From positions 29,322,232-29,386,231 of the forward strand of contig OX457053.1 in the NCBI GenBank assembly GCA_949752735.1: a DNA stretch of 64,000 bases, given 5' to 3'. The notes below the pieces were generated by a model. It was given only the letters and a program-made list of their open reading frames with translations, was not told the DNA's origin and did not search any database. This document shows, piece after piece, positions 49,101 to 58,060 of this stretch (positions are counted from its first letter, which is position 1; every line of letters starts with the position of its first letter). Made by a program: the position numbers and the translations under genes. The DNA is from Lumbricus terrestris (Eukaryota > Annelida > Clitellata > Crassiclitellata > Lumbricidae).

Positions 49101-51141
49101 AAAATTCCGACAGCGCTACTACGAAGCTAAGTACAATGACTCAGCTTATTCACGAGCGCTTTAGTGAGAAACCTTATAATGATAGAACTATCACTTTATC
49201 GTGAAGGCGTATAGGCCTGGTATAGTATGCGACAAAGCACGCCAATGTGCGTAGAACTGAATATCATATATCTGGATATCACGCTTACTAATGGAACATT
49301 ACTATTTCGGACAAATGTCTTTAGCCTATGTGGCGAAAATGAGGTTCGTGATCTAGGTACAAATAGATTATGCTGCTCTAGGTCTATATAGGGCCTATAT
49401 TCCTCGACTAGATTTCTCCGGCGTCATATAACATATCACACATTGTGTGACTTAGAGAAAGTGAAGGAGGCATGCGATACTATTTGTTTATTTATTTATT
49501 TGTCGCATTTTCTATTGCGCCATTCAAGCCCTCAGAAGCGCTCCCGACTACAGCGCGGACACTGCATCGGAAGTTCACACCGAAGCGCACGAGCAATTGT
49601 CCAAAGTCCCCATGTGCACGTGGAGGCTTCAAGTGGATTCGAACCTGAAACCCTCCAGCTCAAATTGAGGCAACGAACCACCGCCCCACACTACTAATCT
49701 CTGTTATCATATAGAGTGTCTTGAAACTGAAACTTCTACACAAGTAAAGCAATGGTCAAGGGCGGATCCAGGGGAGGGCAAATCCGAAATCCGGTCATCC
49801 CCCCCTATTGAGAAATGTCCATAGAACGTGCCCCACCATCAGGTTTCATTCAACAAGCTTTCAACAGTAGGTTTAAATGGTATATTTTCCAGATAATTCG
49901 GATAAATGACTAAAAAAAAGTCATCAGGTTTTGGCAGGGAAAATGGTATACATTTCAAGACAAGTTGGAGCAAATGACGTAAAAAAACTATCATTTTTTC
50001 GGGCGAGAGATCAACAAATTTTCCCACAAATTTTGGCCCCTTAGAAAATTTCTGTATCCGCCCCTGGCAATGGTGTAATATAAATTATCATCGAAGCTTA
50101 CCATTAATAGTCAGAAGACCAGCATTCATGTAGAGTGATAACTTCAGCACGCCTACAAAGAGAAATAGTTCACAACCTCAAGCCAGTGCGTATAATTATA
50201 GCGACCTGGGACAAGTTGCTCACTCATGATTGTTTGTGCGGAAAGCAACTGGAAGCCACACCTCACTCGTCTCATCCCCGAGTGACTTTAAAGCCAACGG
50301 TGGCAAATGATCTGCCCTCGGGCAGAGAACCCATCATCATCAATTGAAGAATAATGCGAAAATGTGAAGAAAAAGAATGTTAAGAATTAGGAGGAAAACA
50401 ATGTGTTGACTAAAACAATACGTTAGCCGAAGTAGATTTTTAAAAATGATTGTCTGAACTGCAACTTATGACCAAGAAAAGTCAGCCTCCTTACTCCTTA
50501 GGCCTACGTACGTTCCTCACGCCAAACAAATAACGAGAGCCTGAAAAAATCCAACTTGCTCTTGCTACAATAAATGCGTGCATCTTATTAATCAAATTAT
50601 GTTAAAGTATTGTTCAATGCCATACTTGTATCATGTTAGTTTGTTGTCTTGGTTGAGGAAAAAAAAAATAATAACTGAATTTTAGCTGATATATTTTAGC
50701 CCAACCTGCAAACGGAAGAACTTTACTGGCTTCAGTAATCGTTGGTATCACGGGAATCCCACTTGCACCGTCATCAGGAGAGACATCTTCATCATATCTA
50801 TTGGTCGTCCGCCCATGTTTATCCTCCACGTCATCCAAACGCATCAGTTTTAAGGTCTCGCAACAAAACCGTCGACGTCTTCGCGATTTCTCTTCGCGTC
50901 TTCGATTCCCTGATTGACAAGGAGATGCCTTGCTGACCACTCTAGAGGATTTCGGAGAAAAGTCCGGACCGTGACCGCAGAGGTTGGAGAAAACCGGAGA
51001 GTGATGATCAGACTCGGTGGAGCAGAGTGAAGAAGGGTAAGATGTCCCTACCCAATCACCGACTGGAGTGGAGCAGCGTAGATCCGAAATTCCAGATTCG
51101 TCGGTCACCCAAGAATGACGGTTCCAATCGTGGCCGTGCAT
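37122..51141 (-). CDS. C2-domain protein, five candidate exons, partial model
   Basis: C2 domains bind phospholipids, often with calcium, in membrane traffic or signalling. Exons in coding order: 50706-51141, 46786-46880, 43821-43881, 42659-42826, 37122-37601. The second encodes a C2 core (KTKMVMKTNNPIFNEKFSF), the third RGQFMGSTTFVLHDIV and the fourth starts AVNGWFFLLPNQ, the closing strands of a C2 domain. Exons 2 to 5 agree in phase (2/2, 0/0, 0/0). About 20-25 residues usual between NEKFSF and RGQF are missing, so one more exon (2-2) is expected, and an exon before 46880 is also missing. Exon 1 is assigned by strand and splice sites only. It has an R-R-R-R-R-F-C-C patch. The C-terminal exon is S/N/H-rich with Y-x-N motifs (VYNNP, NYDNI). 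The family is unresolved. Introns carry gypsy C and many MITEs. Confidence 0.6.
38110..38385 (+). mobile_element. LINE family 2 3' fragment
   Basis: The frame at 38157 gives IVGPTIWNGLPLTLR and FLKLLKSYFL, the C-terminus of a CR1/L2-like ORF2. The 3' UTR GGGAGCGCCTCTGAGTAG, then GAGGCGCTATATAAAT, and a (GAAT)n tail follow. Confidence 0.82.
38419..38994 (-). repeat. 3' LTR of gypsy C
   Basis: 576 bp. On - it starts TGTGAGCTAATTTTG and ends GGAGGTTGACA. It contains a (CT)n tract at 38825-38848. Confidence 0.95.
39108..41180 (-). CDS. Partial Pol of gypsy C: integrase C-terminus, RT, RNase H
   Basis: A 690-codon open frame. It opens in the integrase just before its catalytic Glu (GLVERWNQTFKKM), and the HHCC finger and first two acidic residues are missing. 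A C-terminal integrase module (RWHGPCTVLQ) follows. Reverse transcriptase then has PYVDDIAVHS, and RNase H has CDSSDFAVGAVLSQ and FTDHNPLVYL. Integrase precedes RT, as in B, but the sequence is too divergent for C to be a simple deletion of B. The first codons are fused to primer-binding-site-like sequence, so no natural start exists. Confidence 0.9.
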   Translation of the reverse strand: MVTAVGLVERWNQTFKKMIHHVVVENPRQWHKIIPFTVWALREVPNATTGVAPYLLVYGKLPRGPLTILKESWTKEINLPPNIGVQPAKYLKNLRADMEKALTFAESCAEEKQKQYASQYNKRAKDKEFEPGENVIVLYPTSTNKLISRWHGPCTVLQRRSKYSYLVDMNENGRRIIHANKMRKFITRTLSCGLIVEEDDEFGSVVEIPLKEDYSETKQKSLQLDYEQIGHLTSEQQKQLLDVLNRYADRFSDQPGLCTLVEHEVVLRPDFREKEFVAYRIPLIYRAEVEKQIQEMLKENIIQPSSSRMASPLVIVKKKNGSLRLACDYRYINSFTENCRYPMPIVNDVLSKVGKSKFISVMDCRSAYWTCPVKKSDQWKTAFVTHNGLYEFTRVPFGMINSGRTFVKAINMILQPIHDFTEPYVDDIAVHSNDWDIHLRHLELFLKQIRLHNVTLNLKKCVFGKSEVKFIGHLIGSGKKMMNPDRIDSLINLKKPETRKEVKQVLGFFGFYRQFICNFAEIAKPLTDLTSKKVPDNIVWTDAHQKSFDSLKQIVLSNVILYMFEVGKPFNLYCDSSDFAVGAVLSQVDEEGIERPVSFISQKLTDTQRRWATIEKEAYAIIWALNKLKEILIGSKINVFTDHNPLVYLTESMSKSAKLVRWSLSLQNFDILLNYKKGKLNVVADCLSRL
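41190..41475. repeat. 18-bp minisatellite with 54-bp higher-order unit in gypsy C
   Basis: About 16 copies of AAAATATTCCTCCAATTG alternating with AAAATATTCCTCCAAATG in a mainly T-T-A order, giving a 54-bp super-unit. Both strands stay open through it, producing spurious ORFs. Confidence 0.95.
41508..41525 (-). other. Primer-binding site of gypsy C (tRNA-Leu)
   Basis: On -, TGGTGGCAGCGGTGGGAT lies two or three bases inside the 5' LTR. It is complementary to the 3' end plus CCA of a tRNA-Leu, matching tRNA-Leu(AAG) as I recall it. A second, near-identical copy with adjoining LTR-end sequence lies at about 41163-41189. Confidence 0.72.
41527..42102 (-). repeat. 5' LTR of gypsy C
   Basis: 576 bp, matching the 38419-38994 copy throughout, including both small ORFs. 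Confidence 0.95.
42248..42504. mobile_element. hAT-like MITE family M2, copy 2 (inverted), 257 bp
   Basis: Starts CAGTGGCGTAGAT and ends TCTACGCCACT. Target duplication TAAGCAGC is exact (42240-42247, 42505-42512) if the last terminal G is lost. Confidence 0.9.
42659..42826 (-). CDS. C2 gene exon: end of C2 domain and linker
   Basis: 56 codons, phase 0 at both ends, acceptor TTACAG and donor GTAAGA. It begins AVNGWFFLLPNQ and continues into an acidic S/T-rich linker. It joins exactly in frame to the exon at 43821-43881 upstream and to 37601 downstream. Confidence 0.72.
42898..43075 (+). repeat. tRNA-derived SINE, copy 4
   Basis: The best-preserved head: GCGGTGGTGTAGGGGTATG, then the B box GGTTCGAATCC (42949-42959), then the shared CACTCGCAATTGCTC body. 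Confidence 0.82.
43271..43725 (+). mobile_element. LINE family 1 3' fragment, split by a MITE
   Basis: It matches the 3' part of the LINE at 4149-5076: CACTCAAAACTGAAAACATT at 43461, GAATAAGCTGGTTCCCGCGA at 43653, and a GATTACGATTAC tail at 43702. A 144-bp MITE interrupts it. Confidence 0.85.
43292..43435. mobile_element. MITE, 144 bp, inserted in LINE family 1
   Basis: Inverted ends CATAGGCGCAA. Exact 8-bp target duplication CTATCGCT (43284-43291, 43436-43443). The LINE copy at 4.79 kb has the undivided site, which confirms the insertion. It contains three CAAAAGTTGGGGG-type repeats. Confidence 0.93.
43821..43881 (-). CDS. C2 gene exon: C2 beta strands 6-7
   Basis: 61 nt, acceptor TTCTTTTAG and donor GTCAGT. 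It encodes RGQFMGSTTFVLHDIVQRTT, with the bulky-M-G-x pattern of the C2 strand that follows the calcium-binding loop 3 region. Confidence 0.65.
44600..44720 (-). repeat. LINE family 1 3' end fragment (antisense)
   Basis: The reverse complement has the AGCGCTCGTGAATAAGCTGC and (GATTAC)n end of the family. Confidence 0.75.
45055..45292. repeat. 31-bp minisatellite with CCCTAACC core
   Basis: About seven units of CGACCCTCACGACGCTTAAC followed by CTGACTCTAAC. It is the complement of the repeat inside the MITE at 16053-16440. Confidence 0.92.
45738..46193. mobile_element. TIR DNA transposon family T1, copy 2 (uninterrupted)
   Basis: It starts GTGACACGAAACGGAGTAT and ends ATACTCTATTTCGTGACAC, inverted repeats of about 25 bp. 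The interior matches the two halves at 6673-6943 and 10308-10499. It carries GTTTTAAG once, where copy 1 has the hAT insertion. Confidence 0.9.
46786..46880 (-). CDS. C2 gene exon: C2 core
   Basis: 95 nt, acceptor CTGATTAG and donor GTAAGT. It encodes LSLLKDDKVKLNCKTK, then NNPIFNEKFSF. The K-x-K-T...N-P-x-F-N-E-x-F pattern is diagnostic for C2 domains. Confidence 0.78.
47221..47917 (-). pseudogene. Non-LTR retrotransposon RT C-terminal fragment
   Basis: On -, the translation gives KISIKKTKALRINK, VEKFCYLGRMVTEDARCHVE, then RRRQRNWIGHVLRSD and IIEGSMEGKR, typical of the region after the RT thumb in Jockey/RTE-type LINEs. It has at least one stop (before IEQVEKF) and a frameshift. It is a different family from the CR1/L2-like copies. 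Confidence 0.85.
48256..48550 (-). pseudogene. LINE ORF2 C-terminal fragment
   Basis: The translation on - contains GLAPRTCGN and RSFSVSGPMTCSPWPF, a damaged version of the S-x-x-G-P-x-x-W-N-S-L-P signature of CR1/L2-type LINEs. It is only about 300 bp. Confidence 0.55.
48791..49050. mobile_element. hAT-like MITE family M2, copy 3, 260 bp
   Basis: Termini CAGTGGCGTAAAC and, reversed, CAGTGGCGTAGCC. Target duplication TATATGTC/TATATGCC with one mismatch (48783-48790, 49051-49058). Confidence 0.92.
49084..49170 (-). repeat. LINE family 1 3' end fragment (antisense)
   Basis: A short and worn copy of the GAATAAGCTG...GATTAC end. Confidence 0.65.
49505..49705 (-). repeat. tRNA-derived SINE, copy 5 (antisense)
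   Basis: The reverse complement has the B-box-like GGTTCGAATCC (49632-49642), the CAATTGCTCGTGCGCTTCGG body, the CGGGAGCGCTTCTGAG tail and an (AAAT)n end at 49480-49504. Confidence 0.82.
49757..50066. mobile_element. hAT-like MITE, 310 bp
   Basis: Ends CAAGGGCGGATCCAG and, reversed, CAGGGGCGGATACAG. Exact 8-bp target duplication GCAATGGT (49749-49756, 50067-50074). It contains AAATGACTAAAAAAAAGTCA. Confidence 0.95.
50706..51141 (-). CDS. Candidate N-terminal exon on -, 145 codons
   Basis: Open from an ATG directly after the acceptor-like GTGTTTCAG (51142-51150) to the donor CAG|GTTGGG. The translation is S/R/D-rich without a known fold (MHGHDWNRHSWVTDESG at the start, SRRRRRFCCETLKLMRLDD in the middle). 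Its phase (1) does not fit the next recognised exon, so at least one exon between is unseen, or this is a different gene. Confidence 0.45.
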
Positions 51142-51206
51142 CTGAAACACGTCACCACCCCAAAAACTGATGACACGGTCTTTGTGCATTTGCTAGATAA
51201 AGGAAC

Positions 51207-51290
51207 TCGTAATCTCCAAAGTTTTAAATCATGGCTCGAAAGCCAAGCGCAGGGCACCATCTTATTCACGAGCGCCGTATGTATGTTTGC
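51207..51290 (-). repeat. LINE family 1 3' end fragment (antisense)
   Basis: The reverse complement GGCGCTCGTGAATAAGATGG leads to one GATTAC unit. Confidence 0.68.
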
Positions 51291-51545
51291 ATGTTTGTAT
51301 GTATGACTGTATGTAGGTGTGTATATAATTATGTAGGCCTATGTATGTAGGTATGTACGTAGGTGTGAATGTATTTATGCATGAATATGTGTATGTATGA
51401 CATTGTGTGCATGTATGTAGGTGTGTACATAATTATGTTACTTATGTATGTATGTACGTAGGTGCGCGCATATTTACTGTATGTATGGATGTAGGCTATG
51501 TATGTATGTATGACGTTGTATGTATGCATGTATGCATGTACATGG
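51275..51545. repeat. (TATG)n microsatellite, imperfect
   Basis: About 270 bp of TGTATGTA-like tetramers with frequent substitutions. Confidence 0.88.
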
Positions 51546-52385
51546 ACATTATTTACTTAACGCCTTAGTTTAACCTCACGCAGGCGCTATACCCGCGACA
51601 TGCAGTTCTAAACAAAACTTTATAGTGACTTTGAGAATGTTTCATGAGTGAATTGTTAATGGAAGACTGTTCCAGTGTGACTGTTCCTTTTCTCCAACGT
51701 GTTTAGGCAACATGATTGCGGAAAGTAGACTCGTCTAATATCGTGGACTGTCGTCGGCTCTTGGGGGGGGGAGGGGGCAATGCTTCGAGGCTATGTATCC
51801 ATGGCAATGCTTCGAGGCTTTGTATCCATGGCAACACCAACGAGAGACGTATCTGGGTCAAAGGGCAGCTGATCAATTTACGAGAAGCAAAACGAGAATT
51901 TGATATGTTATGTGATCAAGAATAATTGACCATTCGTGATATGAATCATCCTGTGGCCTGGATTCATTGACATAAATATATGCAAATATAAGCTATAGCA
52001 TATCATTATAATATATATATATATATGTAGGCCTACACAAATAATTATATCAATATTTTATATAGAAAAAATATATATGGCAGATGTATACACCTATGTG
52101 AACAGCTAGGATACAAGTATGTATATTATTTCATAGTCTACATCAATTCGTCAACAAAGCTTGGCACTGGCCTATTCTAGAGCAGTTCTAATTATCATTC
52201 CCTCGTCAACCAAAATCTCTGATTACAATAATCAATTAACATCGTGTCCTGGGTCGAATGCTTTCTCCTATATCCATCAGCGTCCAATTAACCTCCTGGT
52301 AACGCCATACAAAGAAATAAACAGAATATCTAAACAACGAGTTGATCGTACGCTTATGGTCGTGTATGCTAACTAGGTATATACA
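51546..52385. other. Intergenic, small repeats only
   Basis: A unit of about 28 bp starting GGCAATGCTTCGAGGCT is duplicated at 51777-51832. An (AT)n tract lies at 52010-52026. No gene was recognised. Confidence 0.5.
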
Positions 52386-52393
52386 GTGTAGGC

Positions 52394-52748
52394 CAGCGGC
52401 GGATAGAGAAATTTTCGAAGGGAGGGGGCCAAATTTTTCGATCTTTGGACAGGGACAAAATTTAGTCTTTGGTCACCGAAAAATCTGATGACCTTTTTTA
52501 GTCATTTAGTCGAAATTTCGGACAAAAAGATACCATTTCCCAGAAAAACCGTACCATTTTCCCCGCAAAAATAAGTGATGACCTTTTTTAACCGTACAAT
52601 GTTCTTAAACCCTATGCGGAGGGGCCTACGAAACTACTCATGGTCACTACGCACGTCAACTTTCAGAACCAGAATAGCTGGTCAAAAATAAAGAAATTTC
52701 TAAATGGGGGGCCACGACAGGATTTACCCCCCTCTGGATCAACGTCTG
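52394..52748. mobile_element. hAT-like MITE, 355 bp
   Basis: Exact 8-bp target duplication GTGTAGGC (52386-52393, 52749-52756). The ends are only loosely inverted (CAGCGGCGGATAGAG and, reversed, CAGACGTTGATCCAGAG). Two copies of GATGACCTTTTTTA lie inside. Confidence 0.85.
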
Positions 52749-52929
52749 GTGTAGGCCTATAGGCCAATAGGCTACAAGTTGCATTAGGTGTAGCCGCTCA
52801 TAGGCCTACATGCAAATAATCTACGCTTCTATAGCGTAACCTATATCATGTGCAACAGTTGTAGCCTACACTGTTCATGTCTCCGAGAAGTTATCCGATG
52901 GCGCCTCATAAATGCTGTTTTGTATTGTA

Positions 52930-53003
52930 TTGTATTGTATCAATAAATTTATATAGCGCCTCTTACAGTGCACACCAATCAGAGGCGCTTCCAGTTTTGA
53001 GAC
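52930..53003 (-). repeat. LINE family 2 3' end fragment (antisense)
   Basis: The reverse complement GAAGCGCCTCTGATTGG leads to GAGGCGCTATATAAATTTAT, then (AATAC)n. Confidence 0.75.
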
Positions 53004-53435
53004 AGTGAAAAGATGTGCTTCGGGTACCAGTCATGGTTTGTCGAAGAAGCTGTCCATGGAGCGAGAGCTGATTCCAAAGTGCAGGACCAATGAATGCAAT
53101 ACCTGTTTACATGGGTGCCAGCAGGGGGGGGGGGCAAAACACAATGGTTACGGTTAAATTTTCAGCAAGAGCTGGAAAATTCAGAGCAGAATACTAAGAG
53201 CACAATACTAAGAGCACGAACATTTTTCACAGAGTTTTCTAAATGTGAATTTCTCAGTTATAGTTTGTATCATTTGCGCTTTAATGCAAAAGCGGTTAAT
53301 TGGAAATCGATTCAGAAGTTCTAATGGCAACATCGATAGCTGTGATCAAGTGATTTTCTGAATCTGATAAGAGCTAAGGACAATAAGCAAAGTTACGTCT
53401 ACGTTATTTCGGAAGGCCTTTGCTAAAAACTCCGC

Positions 53436-53513
53436 CACTGGTTGCACTCTGCCAGTGCCAGTCCCATTGTCCCAAGCCTGGATAAAGGAGGAGGGCGTCG
53501 CCAATGGTCTTTG
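53436..53513 (+). repeat. Dispersed repeat R-SPR, copy 2
   Basis: Same sequence as at 15657, with a 6-bp insert (CATTGT) after CCAGTCC. Confidence 0.75.
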
Positions 53514-53702
53514 TTACCACACAGTGACGTTAAACTGCAAAATAATTAATGCCGCCGCCTTTGCTAAAGAAGAGAAGTTAGCAAATAACGGCTCTACAAA
53601 CGGGCCACACAAGATCTGAGAGCGACCAATTCCGAACTTTGATGAAGCCGCATCGAACTGCCAGAATAGACACATATTAAGGCTGACTGATCTATAAGCC
53701 TA

Positions 53703-53800
53703 TAGAACTCCGCCACTGGTTGTCCTCTGCCAGTGCCAGTCCCAAGCCTGGATAAAGGAGGAGGGCGACATTAATCATCTTTGATATGGCAGTGTCGTTA
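53703..53800 (+). repeat. Dispersed repeat R-SPR, copy 3
   Basis: The cleanest copy. It ends ATCATCTTTGATATGGCAGT, as does the copy at 15.7 kb. Confidence 0.78.
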
Positions 53801-53975
53801 GGCTAAACATGTAACAAGTATAAGCCTATAATATACACATAAAGTCGAACTGTAGTTATGAAACTAAGCTAGTGCATGGGCACTGGACAGGCCTTGACTT
53901 GCATTTCACATCGATTGCTAGGATCAAATGATTAATTATCTGAATCATGATGACATTGATAGGAGCTAATACAAG

Positions 53976-54075
53976 GGTCCTTTGGTTCATACGATGGTCC
54001 TTTGGTTCATACGATGGTCCTTTGGTTCATACGATGGTCCTTTGGTTCATACGATGGTCATTTTGTTCATGTAAT
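53976..54075. repeat. 20-bp tandem repeat, four exact copies plus one
   Basis: Unit GGTCCTTTGGTTCATACGAT. The fifth copy is diverged. Confidence 0.95.
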
Positions 54076-54295
54076 GGTCCGCGGGTTCACCGGATGAATT
54101 CATTCTCATCGCAGATGGTCCTCGGGTCTTAAAAGTTCAAACGCCCGCAGGGAAGAAAGGGAGACTGGGAAGACCTATGGCTCACGTCGCAGAATGTTCT
54201 TGGGTGCTATTGTGCTTGCATGCACGTGACATAGCTGGGCAATCGGATGGACCGAGGCGTTGGTATTGTTTGTTTGTTGTTTGTTTGTATGTGCG

Positions 54296-54394
54296 CTTGT
54301 TATAGCGCCCGTTCAAGCTCTCTACTGAGAGGCGCTCCCGACTACTGCGCGGATACTGTATCGGAGTGTTACGCTTAAGCGCTGAGCAATTGCT
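54296..54394 (-). repeat. tRNA-derived SINE, 3' part (antisense)
   Basis: The reverse complement keeps GCAATTGCTCAGCGCTTAAG, then CGGGAGCGCCTCTCAGTAG and GGGCGCTATAACAAG. A hAT-like MITE follows at once and may have cut off the head. Confidence 0.75.
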
Positions 54395-54790
54395 AATGGT
54401 GGGAGTTTGGTTTCCGTTCTTGGAAGGGCTAAAAAGGAACTTGGGAAGAACTTGGGCTTTGTTGGGGCTGAGGCTCGAACCAGAACGAGTGGCGCCGAAA
54501 ATTATTTTCTCAGCACGAAAAAGTTGATGACCTTTTTTAGTCCTCGGGTTGAAATCTCGCCGAAAAATAAAAATTTTCCCGGACAAAACTGTTGACGACC
54601 TTTTTTAGTCATTCGGAAGTTTCGCTTTCGTGAACAGAGACATTTTCCCCGAACAAATTTATGAGTCTGCGCCTTCTTGGGGGTCTAAGCCCTGGAAAAG
54701 ATACAATTTGCACGGTAAAAAATAATCTGGTTCTTCTTGGGGGGGGGCTTAGCCCCTCCTCCCCTTAGCCCCTAACCAACTCCGCTCATG
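54395..54790. mobile_element. hAT-like MITE related to the 6944-10307 element
   Basis: Starts AATGGTGGGAGTTTGGTT and ends AACCAACTCCGCTCATG, a worn version of the CATGGGCGGAGTTT termini. It contains two GATGACCTTTTTTAGTC-type motifs and a GGGGGGCTTAGCCCC hairpin. No target duplication is visible. Confidence 0.75.
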
Positions 54791-55185
54791 GGCCTATTCT
54801 GATCATTCTGAGCATTATTTGATATTGGCTTCTAACTGATTCCTTGAGGATCGAGAGTTGATTGACACCCGTTGCTACAGACAGACGATCATGAGATCAA
54901 AGAACCAGATTACCATCGATTAAATGTCCAGAAGAGACACGTCGATCGTTAAAGCAAACACTGAATCCTCTGTTTATATACGACAGATTTCCATAATAGA
55001 TCAGATCAATGCACGACAGACAGCAGCACATCCACCGGTTAAGGCTTGTTTGCTTGACTACCGCTGCATTTAATTCTACTTCCGCATGCATGTGCATTGT
55101 TCCATTGCTAAGTATGGGCACGAATGAAGAATACTAATTTTAAGCCTATTTACAGACAGCAATACGCATACACATGCACGCATAT

Positions 55186-56118
55186 ACATACTTACCACGC
55201 ATACATACATACATACATACATACATACATACATACATACATACTTACCACGCATACATACATACATACATACATACATACATACATACATACATACATA
55301 CATACATACATACATACATACATACATACATACATACATACATACATACATACATACATACATAAATACATACATACATACATACATACATACATACATA
55401 CATACATACATACATACTTACCACGCATACATACATACATACATACATACATACATACATACATTCATGCATACATACATACATACATACATACATACAT
55501 ACATACATACATACATACATACATACATACATACATACATACATACATACATACATACATACATACATTCATGCATACATACATACATACATACATACAT
55601 ACATTCATGCATACATACATACATACATACATGCATACATACATACATACATACATACATACATACATACATTCATACATACATACATACATACATACAT
55701 ACATACATACATACATACATACATACATACATTCATGCATACATACATACATACATTCATGCATACATACATACATACATACATACATACATACATACAT
55801 ACATACATACATACATACATACATACATTCATGCATACATACATACATACATACATACATACATTCATGCATACATACATACATACATACATGCATACAT
55901 ACATACATACATACATACATTCAAACATACATACATACATACATACATACATACATACATACATACATACATACATACATACATACATACATACATACAT
56001 ACATACATACATACATACATACATACATACATACATACATACATACATACATACATACATACATACATACATACATGCACACACACATACATACATACAT
56101 GCCATGCATGCATACATT
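55186..56118. repeat. (ACAT)n microsatellite, about 930 bp
   Basis: Almost pure CATA tetramers broken by CTTACCACG (early part) and by CATTCATG (later part). Long frames of repeated T-Y-I-H or M-Y-V-C exist in several frames and are artefacts. Confidence 0.98.
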
Positions 56119-57345
56119 CATGCATACATCTAGGCCCATCGTGGCAAACTTTGAACGAGTGCTTTGAAATGCAATGGAGGACAGACTTCTTCACCTATAA
56201 TTCTAACCCTCTGCTACTTGTCTACTTCTGCCAACCTAGCTATGCTTACGGTAAACAGGTTAATAAAATATCAGCCACAATAAGTGGATAAATTGAACCG
56301 CATTTCATATTAAATGTGTTTATTTCCGGGCTTTACCGTAGATCTCATTAGGAACTTATATATACCATGCTGTCTCGGACTCATTATAAGGATCTTTCTA
56401 CCACTCGCTACTGGCGAATCTGCTCCTCTGTATAGGCCTACTCCATGTAATTGTACAAGCACCAGGTCTTACCACTGGTAGAATTCTGACTACCAAACCC
56501 CCATTTATCTTGCAGGAAGATCGGAGTTACGTGAGCCAATCAGCACACGATTCTCAACTATAATGCATCTTTAGAAGTTGTACATTAGGCCTAATTATGA
56601 TTGCACTGCAGCAGACTCATGCCATTTATAGATGATTGTATCACATTGCATATAATATCGTACTGGAAATAATCGTTTTATGTCTATCGGCGTCATTAAG
56701 TCTGCACTTGGGTTACTGTCAACAGCGCGTGGCTGTTTTCCAGTCCTATACCTCTCGAGCGCTAAGTGCCGTAAAGAAATTGAAAGCATGAATAAAATTG
56801 AATGTACTTTACCTCGAGACGATCAAAACGTGGAGCAATCGATGCAAGTAACATTTTTCTCCGTATTTCTTCGCAGAGTTTCTCGTACGAACGACGCGAC
56901 TAAACGACTGTCTCTCTTTCACGGATGACCGTCTATAAATACACGCCAATGTTGGGCAGCGAAACGTGACATTTAGCGGTTGACGGAGAAGATTTACTTA
57001 CCCAGCAGGACTCATTGGTACACCACCGCCAAGTGGCGAGGATTGCACCAATTTAAAAGAGCAGTGGAGACTAAATTTCCACCAATCGATATCGATTAGG
57101 TAGTTGCTCAAGGCTCTAACTGCATCAATACGGTCGGTGACATTAAACACCTACGAATGAGACCAAAAACTCTGCGTGAGGCCAGTGCTTAGACTCGCTT
57201 GAATGTACATCATTCAATAGACTCTATCGACAATTCTTGCACGCATACGCAGTGATCCCACTGGGTCTCTGGACCGAGTTCAAACGAAACAACGACCGTT
57301 TAATTCAAGCCGTGTACCAGTAGGTATCTCTTTGGTTCAAAGTTA
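56119..57345. other. Intergenic, nothing recognised
   Basis: No convincing exon or repeat was found here. Confidence 0.45.
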
Positions 57346-57349
57346 TGGC

Positions 57350-57507
57350 GACATGGACCGCGCTATGAAATCACTTAGTAACCGAACTGCTTTGAAAAGC
57401 TCTGCTTCTGAAGAATTAGTTCAGACCTCCCGAAGATTCTTGGGCCGTTATTTACCCCTGTTACTTTTACTAATCAGCGTTTTGGTCGCTGATGTCCCAT
57501 TCTACAG
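57350..57507 (+). CDS. Tentative first exon with a membrane anchor
   Basis: An ATG in fair context (GCGACATGG) opens a frame of 52 codons plus two bases, ending at a good donor, TCTACAG|GTATAC. The peptide has a basic, S/T-rich start and then one hydrophobic segment, YLPLLLLLISVLVADVPFY, as in a type II membrane protein. No downstream + exon was found in the window, so this may be a chance frame. Confidence 0.22.
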
Positions 57508-57879
57508 GTATACCCCATCGTGGTTAATGTTCTATTGATTTGAAGTTTCTCTGTGAAAAGTAGCGCTGCATCAATTCTCGATTGCAATTCGTGTAAAGTT
57601 ATGGTCTCATTGGGAAGTGTCAAAAGTCTAATTTTGTCGATTGAGGTGTGAGTTTCTACAGCACAGATTATGGCGCAGAAACTTACAGTCTAACAGTCTT
57701 TTGAATCCAGTTAACGATGTTGTCAAGAGATTGCAATGATATAGCCTATTTTTGTATGCTATTAAAAGCAACGGCTTTTACTTCCACGGACTGTAATCAA
57801 CTTTACAACTGGCTGATTACGGTACTTTACAAGTGCAGCGCAACGTTAAGTTGCACACATATAATTATATTTATATGTT

Positions 57880-57882
57880 TAG

Positions 57883-57920
<38 letters not shown>

Positions 57921-58060
57921 ATAATATTATATATGTAATGTATATTATATATATACATAGTCCTTAAGCTCTGATGTATGTTTTATATTACATTCATTGC
58001 ACTGCAATCCTATATATATATATATATATATATATAAATATAAATATATATATTAAGTTC
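57880..58060. repeat. (AT)n tracts
   Basis: Dinucleotide AT runs at 57887-57917 and 58011-58034 in AT-rich intergenic DNA. Confidence 0.85.

Noticed and set aside
50135..50347. 70-codon + frame
   Set aside because: No splice sites, family motif or neighbouring exon. It is probably a worn repeat.
55124..56291. Long frames of T-Y-I-H and M-Y-V-C repeats
   Set aside because: They occur in several frames on both strands of a pure (ACAT)n microsatellite.
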